Assembly: GCA_009667805.1 (NCBI GenBank)
Contig: CM019064.1
Span: forward strand, 385,206,049 to 385,270,048
Source: Leptobrachium leishanense
Lineage: Eukaryota; Chordata; Amphibia; Anura; Megophryidae
DNA length: 64,000 nucleotides
Reading direction: 5' to 3'
The notes under the pieces are model-generated. The model worked only from the letters and a program-made list of their open reading frames with translations, was not told the origin of the DNA and searched no databases. The position numbers and the translations under genes were made by a program. Shown one piece after another: positions 38,067 to 48,857 of this stretch (position 1 is its first letter; each line of letters begins with the position of its first letter).

Positions 38067-38814
38067 CAGGGCTTGACAAATTTGCTTTGAATCTAGGAGC
38101 CAGCTACAAATGTTAGGAGCCAACGATTCGCCTTTATCAAGGTATACCTTGATAAAGGTGAATCCTCGCTGAAAAGTTGGGAACCTTGCCTCTGCATCGT
38201 GGAGTTGCTTTGTGCTGACCCAAATTATGATTTTAGCTGCTTCTATTTATTTATTTATTACTTTTTTACCTGGTGCTTTTTGCTGTTAGGTATTTTTTGT
38301 GCATGTGGTCTTTTGGCTACTTTTTTAGAAGTGTAGACCGTTGCTTCTAATATCAGTTTGGCCGCTCTCAATATATATATACACACACACTATATTGCCA
38401 AAAGTATTCGCTCACCTGCCTTGACTTGCATATGGATGGGTGAGCGAATACTTTTGGCAATATAGTGTATATATCTTATTATATTATTTGTGTTGTTAAC
38501 ATCTGTACCTTGTGATATTGTTTTATTTGTTTACTTATTTTCTTTGCTCTGTTGTCCTGGACACCCTATTTACCCACTGCAGACAGATACACACAAACAA
38601 ATAAACAAGCAAACCTCATATATAAATAAATACTTCAGGGCTGGATATATTACATTAAATGTAGGAGACAGGAAGCAAACATTGAAGCCAACTAGATCTT
38701 TTTAGATGCCAAAGACTGCTTTTAGATTGGTGTAAAATAAACTGGAAATTTAGGAGCCAGGAGTAAAATTCTAGGAGCCAGTGGCTACCAGGCTCCTGGC
38801 TTTGTCAAGCCCTG
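38067..38814. mobile_element. hAT-like element with CAGGGCTTGACAAA ends
   Basis: CAGGGCTTGACAAATTTGC at the left, TTTGTCAAGCCCTG at the right, 748 bp. Repeated 'taggagccag' phrases stand near both ends. By comparison with 41600-41710, the sequence on either side joins up. No clear 8-bp duplication is left. A Tc1 fold-back (38388-38467) lies inside. Confidence 0.65.
38388..38467. mobile_element. Minimal Tc1 fold-back, only the two inverted ends
   Basis: CACTATATTGCCAAAAGTAT is followed by TCGCTCACC, a ~20-nt loop and the exact complement, so the whole 80 bp is one hairpin. CACTATATTGCCAAAAGTAT is a Tc1-type terminal repeat. TA follows at 38468-38469; the left flank is a CA repeat. Confidence 0.85.
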
Positions 38815-39439
38815 CTATAACCCAGCTTTCATTGTACCCGTCCTTAAGCTTCAGCTAATGGCTTGAGATGGCATGAAAGATCGCTGGTGGGAAAACAGGT
38901 GCCCTGCAAGGGTGCGGCATTAGCAAATGTAACCCTGTAAAGGTGCCAAGATCTGTTACATTGGCTGGCATTGGTGGGATTTGCTCCATGGTTTGCAAAG
39001 ACTTTGCAAACCACACAAGGATCAAGGCCCTTACTGGCAGGGTCAGATTGCATCACGGAGACAGCAGCTATGGCATCTGAATTCCTGGAAATACTGTGGG
39101 ATGCACTTTACAGACTCAACAGACCTATTTTTTTTCTAAAGCTCAACCTCTCCAAAACCGAGCTTCTCATCTTCCCTTCCTCTAAAACTAACATTCCTGC
39201 ACCCGTTGCCTTTCAGCTGAATGGTGCCACCATTACTTTACTTCTACCTCTCAGGCTTGTTGCCGAGGTCCTCCATGATTCCCTTGATATACATTCTTGC
39301 GCCATCTACCCTCATAGCCCACATGCACCCCACTACTTCAGGTTCTCTATTTACCCCCACCTAATTTGTCACCCCTCTCCTCTTAGATTGTAAGCTCTGG
39401 AGCAGGGTCCTCTCTCCTATTGTTCTGTGTTTCTAACTT
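38815..39439. other. Unassigned interval with weak ORF
   Basis: An open stretch at 39100-39390 (+) reads FLKLNLSKTELLIFPSSKTN, which resembles the 'N..KTE.L.F' segment downstream of the active site of non-LTR reverse transcriptases. It may be a short LINE fragment. A poly-A signal-like GATTGTAAGCTC follows. Confidence 0.4.
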
Positions 39440-40059
39440 GTATGTATATTTGTGCCAGGTCTCCGCTTGTGGGGGTGAGGTTGCGAGCCCAGGATGCAGT
39501 GATGACACGGAGTGACGGAGAACGTAGATACAGTGAAACCAGGTTGGAGTTATTCAAATAAAACAATATAAACTCAGGAGAGGAGCCAGGCAGGAAAGTC
39601 TCTGGTTGGGAAAGTGCAGAAGGGGAGTCTTGGGGCAGACACAACAAAAGGGGGTCTTGATGCACGGTTAACAGAAGGGATGATCTGAATCAGAGTCCAG
39701 GGGTCGGTACACAAAAGATCAGGCAGAGTAGCAGAGCTTCCTTCCAGGCTGGTGACAAGAGCAGTCTGAGGCCACAACAAAAATGCAGAAGCATCTTGGG
39801 TAGGATGTACTTCTGTTATATAGGGAATTCAGGGCCTGATTGATTAATTACACCTGCTGATGCTGCTGGAGTGAGCTCACAGGAAAAGTCCAACATGGCA
39901 GGGGATGAAAGGTGCTGCCTGTGGAGTTCAAGGTGGTGCAGCACCAGATCTGCCTTCCCTACGCCGCCGGCGGGGTGATACCTTACAATTTTTTATTCTG
40001 TCTCACCCATTGTACAGCGCTATGGAACTTGTTAGCGCTTTAGAAATATATGTAACTGT
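39440..40059. other. Unclassified repeat-like debris
   Basis: CTG/CAG-rich prose-like sequence on the minus strand, resembling 11650-12400 in style. No domain found. Confidence 0.3.
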
Positions 40060-41420
40060 TTCCATGGAGGAATGCTTGGAGCTGAGTGCCTGGATATGCT
40101 TAGGGCTCTGGGACTCTGAGGCAGCTCTCCAGTCTGAGAGAACATCCGGTGACAGATACCTCCCAAATCCAAGGCAACAATCCTTGGACCAGCTGGAGTT
40201 GAGGATACCATTGCTTGGAAAGCAGGCCCAGGAGGAGTGGGTGCCCGAAATGGAGCAGCTGGTCCAGAGGGAGGTTGAACTGGACAATCGGTGCCACGCT
40301 CTGTAGTGACATGTAGAGCAAGAATACTTAGGCTGGAGGAGTGACTGGTCCTAGAGAGCTATGACTTCGGTGGCCCTTGACTACTATGGGAGAGCCTTCA
40401 GGATGTCAACCTGTTTATAGAATGGGAGGATTCTACTCTGTTGGAAATTCATGAAGACAAAGTAGCAAGTTTGAATCTCGTGCCACAACTAAAGTACGAT
40501 TTGGATTGTTTGGTCACCAAAGAGCGGGAGCTGGAAAAGGCTTATAGGAAGCTGCTAGATTCCGTTCGGCAGCATTCCCTGCATACTGTAATTCCTAACA
40601 AACTCCCAGCACCCGATCTGAAGACCTGACACCAGGATAGAGAGCCTCTGGCCCTTGTCTCCATGCAGCAGAGGATCTTTGTCCTACAACGGTGGATGGG
40701 ACCATGGTCTCCACCAATGTAATCCTTAGAGACAGTGATGTGCTATTAAAGTAGGATTGCCTGGTGACGGTGGGCGAGACTGAGGTCCCCATTGGCAATT
40801 TACTGGGATGCTGGGCAGCTGGGCCAGATTACCCACAGTATGCTCCTAGTCAAGGATAGCTGAGGGAACCTGAAGACCTGGATTTGTTTGGGCTAGCAAT
40901 GGACTCTACAGTTGAGAGAGAGGCTGATGCCCGCCCCGCTGCCACTGTACTTTCAGGATGCAGGGCAGCTGGCCAAGTTTCCCATCTTGGCATGACAGCA
41001 CTCATGGAGGCCGTAGATCTCAATTTGTTCGATGAGAAGCTTGAAGAACTCCCAGTGGATTTAGCAGAATTGCTGGCATCGGGGTAAAGTGCAGCTGGCC
41101 TCTGTCCTCAACCTGATGCACCAGATATCTGGAAAAAGGAGGACAGTCTCCCATTGCAAGAGGAGCTCACTGCAACCCCAGCTGAAGAACTGGCAGTGGA
41201 GCAGAGTTGTGATTGCCTCTGGCCCCAAACACAGGAGGATATTTGCATGGTAGCAGTGGATGGGACTGTGGTCTTGAACTTTGTGCTCACGGGATGCTGG
41301 GCAGTCTTCCCAGATCCGCAATCCTTTTCCATGGGGACATCTGCCACCCCATATTCTCTGGAGTGGCTGATAGGAGTACAGGGAGATGGTGCAGTTGGCA
41401 ATTCTCCCCAGTAGTCGGTA
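40060..41420 (+). pseudogene. Decayed coding region of unknown family
   Basis: Successive + strand open stretches read as one acidic, Leu- and Glu-rich protein broken by stops and shifts: QAQEEWVPEMEQLVQREVEL (to 40303), LKYDLDCLVTKERELEKAYR (40441-40629), then DSTVEREADARPAATVLSGC and EAVDLNLFDEKLEELPVDLA (40884-41087), then EELAVEQSCDCLWPQTQED (to 41414). The KERELEKAYRKLLDSV part should form a coiled coil. No nucleic-acid or enzyme motif is visible. It may be a gag-like or host-derived retrocopy. I do not recognise the family. Confidence 0.5.
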
Positions 41421-41944
41421 CAAAATGTGAGAGCTGCAGGGGTCGGCTGCATGAGTGACTTATTTCCAGTAACACTTCTTCCTGGACATTGCTTTGGCAC
41501 TGAGACTAGTAAAACTAAAGTGCCGAGTAACATGGAGTGCAACCCATTCAGAGTCTTCCCCCATGTTAGTCTCCCGCGAAAGGGAGAGATATGTGACAAT
41601 AGTCACTTTGAACTCGAGGTGCCGGACTTGACACTATTGTCTGTCTGTTTTACCCCAGCAACGAGTCCCGCCTCATATCTGTGGAATACTATAACCAATC
41701 TTTAATTGTACCTGTAACGGAAACGCTCAGGGTCCCGTCCAAAATTCCAGGACCAGAACCAGCCCGATATTAGTCCATCTCCTCTCTGTCCCAGAACCAC
41801 GCCAGGAGACCCACAGTCACCCTCCACACTACAGAAAGACTCTCCAGCGAAGCCAAGATCCAACGGACACGACCAGAGAGACTTGATCCTTGGTAAAAGC
41901 AGGAAAGAATGGCTTTATTTCTGACAGACAGTATGTTACAACAG

Positions 41945-42762
41945 CTACCCACTATAGTGGGAGGAAAACACCACAAAGAGGGAAATCGTACCCCAAAATG
42001 CGTGTAAATGAAAAGGTATATTACAGGAATAATGACCTGAAGATATTGCAGTCCAATATGAGCCGATGAAGGTCAATGCTCATACAATAAAAAGAGAGAA
42101 CATACACATGGTGAAGTACGTCCACATATAAAAATCAGATGAATATGTGGAAAAATAAAACTCACATATGGTGGAGCCTGTGAAACATAGGCTCAATACA
42201 ATCGCAGTGGGTCCCTTCAGGGATGACCCCGTCCCGTCTTCGTGAAGAGCTGGAACTTACTCGCATGGGCCACACATGAAATGAAGCAAGAACATACCAT
42301 GGTACAGCATTGTAAACCACTAGACAAATGGATCGGATAGCTGCAACACTTACGTGGTTAAGAGCCTGTGTAAATACACTGGCTCTGTAAATGCGCCTGG
42401 GTGTAGATAGGATAACACCAATCCCTTTTCGCTGGATAAAAGTAGTAGACAGATGATCCACTAATAAAAACGTTTTAATACATAAATAAAAAGGATAGAT
42501 AATTCCAAAACGCGTTTCGCCGCTAACGCAGCTTCATCAGTTGGTATCCAAAAAATATAATATATCAATACAATCAAGCATACATTTATAATGACACTCA
42601 TTAATACTGCACGTCCCCAGGTGTATTCGGCCGGCGGCATTTCCGGTCCTCTCTGCGCTCCAGCCTGGTCTATGGGACTTCCGGAATCCCCGCCGGAAGG
42701 GGAATGACGTAATTCACTGCGTGGGAGCGGGCGCATGCGCCGTAAGACCCGGCCATCGATCT
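41945..42762 (-). repeat. PLE terminal repeat, left arm
   Basis: Reverse complement of 44566-45393. Begins TACCCACTATAGTGGG at the outer side and ends GCCATCGATCT at the inner side. Minus strand carries a hammerhead-type fold at 42549-42493. Open stretches (for example on 42461-42736) are mirrored in the other arm and have no domain. Confidence 0.9.
42493..42549 (-). ncRNA. Hammerhead ribozyme fold in the left PLE arm
   Basis: Same sequence as 44779-44835 on the opposite strand. On the minus strand: GGATA-CCAA, core CTGATGA, stem II GCTGC/GCGGC, core GAAA, palindromic ACGCGT, then TTGG ... TATCC. Outer segments CCAA/TTGG and GGATA/TATCC pair as stem I. Confidence 0.82.
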
Positions 42763-43466
42763 CCCATCCATACGTTGTTTACGTCCTACTGGGCTGCGTG
42801 GATGCCACCGCTAGGGTGACACTCCACACCTCCGCAAAAGAGTCCACCAGAGTATATGTAAATAGCGCAGGTCCTTATATAGAGAACATATCTCATCAGG
42901 ACATGCAGTCCTCCACATAACAAGTCCCAATGGCAGGAAAAAGACATGTGGAGAAAAGAGAAAAACATAAAAACGAATCATAAAAATAAATGAGCCATAC
43001 ATAGGACAAGCATATCCAATATAGGAGACAAGCCCATCATGTAACATTACAGAGACATGTGGTGCAGCATATCCATATACATATACCCCAAATGAGGCAA
43101 TAGACAAAGAAAGGCATGTATACATATACACATATATGGTCCTCTAAATGCCACCCATTACAAGGCAAACGTAGGATCCCATCAAGACCCACATAATGGG
43201 ACCAACCCTGGGACGAATATCACAGAGGTACTGGTGATCTGCCAATAATGGGATAACAGGCAAAGAGACCGTATATATAAATACATACCGGTACATTCTC
43301 CATTATTATAAAACAGACACAAACCCCTAATCAGGATGCATAAGAAATGTACACCCATAATCATAAAAAGTGACGAATCTCGAAGTCGCTGTTCAGGCCA
43401 GCAGGAATCAGGGTGCCGCACTCAAAGATGAGCCTCATTTCCTCCTTAGCCAGAGTGAGGTCCAAA
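42763..43466 (-). other. PLE 3' untranslated region
   Basis: Lies between the ORF stop and the terminal repeat on the minus strand. No extra open frame of note; short ORFs on both strands are chance. Confidence 0.6.
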
Positions 43467-44561
43467 TCACCCCCCCCTCCAGCTCCTCCTAACTTTCTTG
43501 AGTATGCAGAACTCTAATCCCGCCGGATCTTGGGCAAGTATTTCCTTAAAGTGTAAGGATAGGCTGTGTAGCTCGTACCCTTTCCTTATATTACGGAGGT
43601 GCTCCCCCAATCTAATAGATAAAGATCTCGACGTCCTCCCAATATAGTTTAACCCACATGGGCACGTAAGACAGTAAACAACATATTTAGAGGCACAATT
43701 GAGTATACCCCTAATATGTATATTCTTACCACCTATAGTAACATCATGAATTTTCTTATCTTTACAGTGGTTCTTACAGCCCAAACACGTCCCACATTTA
43801 TAGAAACCATCCCTAACCCCTGATATACGGACTGCTTTACCCTTATTCCCTACAAAAGCAGTATTCACCACAATATCCTTAAGATTTTTAGCACCCCTAC
43901 AGATGAAGTGGGGTCTATCGGGAATAATATCCTGTAAAATAGGGTCCTGCCTCAAGATCTCCCAATATTGGCGAATAATAGCCCTTATACCCCTATTGCC
44001 TACACTATAGTCAAAGATAAAGGGGACAGTAGAAGTGTCCTGTGGTACGGAATCACCCCGGGCACGGTAAACCATAAGGGTACTCCTATCAATAGTTCCG
44101 ACTTCCTCCACAATATGATTAACAGAACTCCTGTCATAGCCCTTTTCAACAAAGGCACTAGTCAATCTCTCCGCCTGCTGATGATATTCTTCCGAATCTG
44201 TGCAGTTACGCTTCATTCTGAGCATTTGCCCACGTGGTACTCCCTCAAGCCAACATGATAAATGTCCACTATTGAGGTCAATGAAGCTATTAACGTCAGT
44301 AGGTTTAAAATATGTACGTGTATGCAAAGACCCTTCTCTAACATATATCTCCAGATCCAAAAAGTTAACAAGGGTAGTGCTCCAATTGAACGTCAACTTA
44401 ATCCCCCAGTCGTTGGCATTCAGATGGTCCATAAACGATTTGAGGCTATCCTCTGTGCCCTTCCACACAAAGAGGACATCATCGATGTATCTCCTATAGA
44501 GGACGAGGTTAGGCGCCCAGCCATGCGAACCATAGACCCACTGGGATTCCCAGTGGGTCAT
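43467..44561 (-). pseudogene. PLE polyprotein, C-terminal part: RT end plus GIY-YIG endonuclease
   Basis: 364 open codons. Residues 22-31 read YRRYIDDVLF, the catalytic Y-x-D-D motif (motif C) of reverse transcriptase. FNWSTTLVNFLDLEIYVREG and HTRTYFKPTDVNSFIDLNSG follow, typical PLE thumb sequence. Near residues 255-270 is a Cys cluster (CGTCLGCKNHC), and then the endonuclease: YVVYCLTCPCGLNYIGRTSR with the YVVY/YIG pair, and RLGEHLRNI. RT motifs upstream of YIDD are missing because the ORF is cut at the inverted arm, four bases upstream. The rest looks undamaged. It cannot encode a full polymerase. Confidence 0.93.
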
Positions 44562-44565
44562 AAAA

Positions 44566-45393
44566 AGATCGATGGCCGGGTCTTACGGCGCATGCGCCCG
44601 CTCCCACGCAGTGAATTACGTCATTCCCCTTCCGGCGGGGATTCCGGAAGTCCCATAGACCAGGCTGGAGCGCAGAGAGGACCGGAAATGCCGCCGGCCG
44701 AATACACCTGGGGACGTGCAGTATTAATGAGTGTCATTATAAATGTATGCTTGATTGTATTGATATATTATATTTTTTGGATACCAACTGATGAAGCTGC
44801 GTTAGCGGCGAAACGCGTTTTGGAATTATCTATCCTTTTTATTTATGTATTAAAACGTTTTTATTAGTGGATCATCTGTCTACTATTTTTATCCAGCGAA
44901 AGGGGTTTGGTGTTATCCTATCTACACCCAGGCGCTTTTACAGAGCCAGTGTATTTACACAGGCTCTTAACCACGTAAGTGTTGCAGCTATCCGATTCAT
45001 TTGTCTAGTGGTTTACAATGCTGTACCATGGTATGTTCTTGCTTCATTTCATGTGTGGCCCATGCGAGTAAGTTCCAGTTCTTCACGAAGACGGGACGGG
45101 GTCATCCCTGAAGGGACCCACTGCGATTGTATTGAGCCTATGTTTCACAGGCTCCACCATATGTGAGTTTTATTTTTCCACATATTCATCTGATTTTTAT
45201 ATGTGGACGTACTTCACCATGTGTATGTTCTCTCTTTTTATTGTATGAGCATTGACCTTCATCGGCTCATATTGGACTGCAATATCTTCAGGTCATTATT
45301 CCTGTAATATACCTTTTCATTTACACGCATTTTGGGGTACGATTTCCCTCTTTGTGGTGTTTTCCTCCCACTATAGTGGGTAGTTGTATCAGC
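44566..45393 (+). repeat. PLE terminal repeat, right arm (inverted)
   Basis: Mirror of 41945-42762, starting AGATCGATGGCCGGGTCTTA and reaching CACTATAGTGGGTA. Differences are few (for example TTTTAC versus TATTTAC near 44935). Carries the + strand hammerhead fold. Confidence 0.92.
44779..44835 (+). ncRNA. Hammerhead ribozyme fold in the right PLE arm
   Basis: Core box CTGATGA at 44788-44794. Stem II GCTGC-GTTA-GCGGC (five pairs, four-base loop). Core box GAAA at 44810-44813, so A15.1 is 44813. Stem III is the short palindrome ACGCGT (44813-44818), which as a monomer is only two pairs and may work as a dimer. Cleavage would be expected after 44819. Stem I: CCAA (44784-44787) with TTGG (44820-44823), then an internal loop, then GGATA (44779-44783) with TATCC (44831-44835). 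Self-cleaving hammerheads are known from PLE terminal repeats; activity here is inferred. Confidence 0.85.
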
Positions 45394-45788
45394 GCTGTTC
45401 TCTCCCCCCCTTTTTTCCATGTTTTCTGTATCTGGGCCTTTTGGGATAGACCCTTGAGAACATAGCTGCTATACTGCTCCCATTTTGTGTTTTTCTTTCC
45501 CTCCACCTATTGCCACTCCAGCGCCCCCTTCCCCTGTTATACAGTATGTTACAACAGGTTGTACAATGTATGTTGGTTATCTGGGAGGGGTCTAGAACAA
45601 TAGCTCTGCTGGCTGAGCCCCCCCTTCCTCCCAATAATAAGACTCTCTCTCTAGTACAGGGGGAGGATAAATTTATTCAAGTGAACAACTCTTGGAACTG
45701 CACCAAAGAAACCAGTTTTAAAACAAATAACAAAGAGCATTGCAATGTCCAAATGATTCCTGGATAGTCCTTGCCATATTCACCCATA

Positions 45789-46662
45789 CAGGGTTATCCA
45801 AAGAGATCCGAATTGCTTGAGAAAGGTAACCGAACGCTGAAAATCAGCGTTCGGTTACCTTTCCTGGCCATTCGGCTATCCAGAGAGCAGGCAATTCGCC
45901 AAATACTGGCGAATTGCCTGCACATACGGTGCCTGTTCGGTCCCTGTTCGAGGGCAGTGAAATCCCCATGAAAAAGCACTGCTTCGGCTATTCAGAGAAC
46001 ACAAACCAGCAGTGAAAGGTTCCCGAAATGCCCTGCCATTCGGTGGTTTCATTCGGCAAATTTATTCAGGAGAATCCCATAGGCTTCAATGTTAAAAATA
46101 TTCCCGTTTTAATTCAATATCTAATAAACCGTTCAGTATAAAATTCTGCAGCAAAAAGTCTCTTTAAGCATTTTTCTGATTTTTTTTTTTTTATTAAAAG
46201 TCCGATTATTTTATTTATTTTTTTTATTATTTTTTTCAGTTAACTTATTTTTTTTGTAACAGCCCTCTTTATTATCATTCCCTGGACCTCCTGTGAAAAT
46301 TTCAGACATTTTCGCTCAGTAGTTTCTTTGCAAACAGCGTTTCTTTTTCCCAGATTCATACAAATGGTTTTTCTAATTTATTCACTGCCTCCTCTACGTC
46401 ACAGCTGCTTCGGCTCTGTGTGATTCGGCTCCTGTTCGTCTTTTTCAAAGGTTAATCCAGATGTTTTTGCTTGTTTTCAGCGTGCATTCGGTTAGTTTTC
46501 GGTGGGTTTGCGGCAGCTTTTCCCTGCAATTCGGGGACCCTGTGGTGTTTGCTGAATACACCGCAGGGTCACCGAAATGCAATCGGCAAAAGGAACCGAA
46601 TTGAAGAGAACGAAAAGCCACCGAACGTGCGGTGACTTTTCGAATCTCTTTGGATAACCCTG
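45789..46662. mobile_element. CAGGGTTATTC-family element, copy 2, TSD ATA
   Basis: CAGGGTTATCCAAAGAGATC at the left and TTTGGATAACCCTG at the right, with ATA on both sides (45786-45788 and 46663-46665). 874 bp. Two perfect subterminal hairpins follow the left end: AAAGGTAACCGAACGCTG with its complement at 45824-45863, and GCAGGCAATTCGCC with its complement at 45889-45921. At the right end is CCCTGTGGTGTTTGC/GCAAACACC-like symmetry around 46550. Non-coding; ORFs here are incidental. Confidence 0.85.
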
Positions 46663-46924
46663 ATAGTCTGTGGGCATGAGGCTGGCATCCGCTGCTCTCC
46701 AAAGGACACAAAGTCCATATGTAGTGCAGCCTATGCTGCGAGTGCCCACGCCAACACCTGGAATTCAAGTCTCTCAGAAGGTGGCGGAGGCTTCCTTCAC
46801 AGTACCCTTCCTTAAGCTTTGAATAAAGGCTGGCGAAGGCATGAAAGATCGCGGAGGGGAGAATGGATGTCCTGCAAGGGAGTGGCATTAGCAGATGTAA
46901 CCCATTTGAGGTGCGGAGATCTGA

Positions 46925-46977
46925 TACAAGGGGTCTCAACCTTGACCCTCCAGATGTTTTTGAACTACATCCCACAT
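46925..46977. repeat. Fragment of the GATGTTTTGGAACTACAT MITE
   Basis: 'ccagatgttttgaactacatccca' matches the arm of the 55165 element. It is cut by the CR1 3' end at 46978. Confidence 0.55.
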
Positions 46978-47525
46978 GATAGAAACATAGAAAAATGTCG
47001 GCAGATAAGAACCTTTCGGCCCATCTAGTCTGCCCAATTACATGGATACTTTACCTGGATTTATCTTTTGTTTAGGATAGCCTTATGCCTATCCCATGCC
47101 TGCTTAAATTCAATTACTGTTTTGGCCTCTACCACTTCAACTGGAAGGCTGTTCCATGTATCCACCACCCTCTCAGTAAAATAATGCTTCCTGATGTTAC
47201 TTTTAAACCTTTGCCCCTCTAATCTAAGACTATGTCCTCTTGTTTTGCTACTTTGTTTCCGTTTAAATATACTCCCTTCCTCTACCTTGTGGATTCCCTT
47301 TACGTATTTAAATGTTTCTATCATATCTCCTCTGTCTCGTCTTTTTTCCAAGCTGTACATGTTAAGATCATTAAGCCTTTCCTGGTAACTTTTCTCCTTC
47401 AAGCCGTACACCATTTTAGTAGCCCTTCTCTGAACTCTCTCTAAGATGTCTATATCCTTCTGGAGATACGGTCTCCAGTATTCCACACAGTACTACAAGT
47501 GAGGTCTCACCAGTGCTCTGTACAG
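46978..47525 (-). mobile_element. CR1 LINE 3' end
   Basis: Minus-strand fragment. The coding tail is followed by a short 3' UTR with TGGGCAGACTAGATGGGCCG and an end TTTCTATGTTTCTATC, the octamer-type repeat that ends CR1 copies. It is 5'-truncated at about 47525, where a MITE starts soon after. Confidence 0.88.
47061..47486 (-). pseudogene. CR1 ORF2 C-terminal tail
   Basis: 141 open codons. LQKDIDILERVQRRATKMVY, LNDLNMYSLEKRRDRGDMIE and VVDTWNSLPVEVVEAKTVIE are the conserved closing segments of CR1 reverse-transcriptase proteins. The stop after AILNKR is the natural end. The endonuclease and RT domains are absent, so it is a dead 5'-truncated copy. Confidence 0.88.
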
Positions 47526-47557
47526 TGGCATGAGCACTTCCCTTTTCCTTCTGCTAA

Positions 47558-47983
47558 GGCTAGGGTCAGACGAACGCATTTTTCACGTTGTCCGTGAAAA
47601 AGTGCGTTCGAACAAATGGACGTATTTTTTCACGGAATACGCGATAGCGGTCAAACGATGCGCATTTTCGTACGTGATTTTGTACGGATCATCAATAAAA
47701 CCCTTTTGCGTCTGGACGTTATGTTGGCCGGACGTGTGCAGCGTCTGACGTCTCCCAATCACGCAAACACGCCGCTATGCGGCCGCAGCGCACTCTGTAC
47801 GTCAGTAGTAGCGGTTTGACGTTCTCGAAAAAATGCGTTCGTTGGCCACTTGCGTTGCACGGACGAACTTTCGTGCGGCCGTTCGTCGTATGTTCCCCGG
47901 CATTGGACGTCATTTGCTGCTAGCACGGCCGTGATTTCGTGCGGCTAAACGCACGTGAAAAATGCGTTCGTCTGACCCTTGCC
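47558..47983. mobile_element. TTAA-site MITE, GGCTAGGG family, copy 3
   Basis: Left GGCTAGGGTCAGACGAACGC after CTAA, right GCGTTCGTCTGACCCTTGCC before TTAT. 426 bp, collinear with copy 1 (71-494), for example GCACTCTGTACGTCAGTA in both. Confidence 0.88.
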
Positions 47984-48857
47984 TTATACCTCTCCCTATG
48001 ATGTTCTGCTACTCTTTACCTTGGCTGAGCCTCATGAGAAATGTAGTTCATCCACATCTGGAGGGCACAGGTAGATTAGGTTTGTGGGGAAGGTTTTTTG
48101 TTTGTTTTTTCACAGGTTGTTGTTATCAGTTTGTGATATGGCCCGATTAAGCCTTACATTACAATAATTTTACATAAACACCTAATGCTAGGTTCTTATA
48201 TAGACCTAGAGGGTTCAGGCCCGTTAGGTGGTATTGCCATTTTTTTTTAAGGTTCACCTAGTGGTTTTCTGGGGAGAATCGTACATTGTCTGGTATTTTT
48301 TAATAAAAATATTTTGTCACATGAAATGACCTTACACAGTTTACATAAACAGAGCGTGATACTTCCTAATTTAATTTACGCAACCTACTGGCAGTTAGTT
48401 AAAATTTAAACTAGAGAGGAGACTTTGTCATGGTTTACTCAATGAAGGATCTCAAAGTAACCCTTGTGATTCACTAACAACAGCATAGAAATGCTTCATG
48501 TTGCAGGGCATCACTTTTCATATAGCAACCATCAGTGAAAGTAGTTGGTCAGGAAACATAATGCAATTGGATGTACAAGCCGGCCACAACGTCCATGTAA
48601 TCCATCACAGTTGGTCGCTATACTAAACAAGCTAATGGCTGCCCGTATGAGATTAACTCCCTTATTGTTACAAACTCTCTCGTGTGTCTGTGTATCATCA
48701 TTTTTTGTTTACTTTGGTTTTTGTTGATTTTACTTCATCTAGAAAAGCAATACGTCATAGATGGGTATATTTATAGAACAAACCAAATAGTGTGTACTTG
48801 GAGCACTACAGGCACATAACCCAAGTATTTGTGTAGATATTTTCCCCTTTAGGTTAT
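47984..48857. other. Unassigned interval, no gene seen
   Basis: AT-rich, with scattered short ORFs only. No repeat terminus recognised. Confidence 0.4.

Larger units (their letters stand above)
41945..45540 (-). mobile_element. Penelope-like element with inverted arms and 17-bp TSD
   Basis: The 17 bases ACAGTATGTTACAACAG stand at 41928-41944 and again at 45541-45557. Between them is a minus-strand PLE. Its 3' part comprises a truncated reverse transcriptase, a GIY-YIG endonuclease and a terminal repeat (to 41945). Its 5' side is not the start of the ORF but an inverted copy of the terminal repeat. Arms (41945-42762 and 44566-45393) are about 825 bp and nearly identical, so the insertion is young. 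Inverted partial terminal repeats are known in PLE insertions. Confidence 0.93.

Noticed and set aside
38067..38814. 8-bp TSD for the CAGGGCTTGACAAA element
   Set aside because: Flanks GGAATAAA and CTATAACC do not match; the hAT assignment rests on the terminus only.
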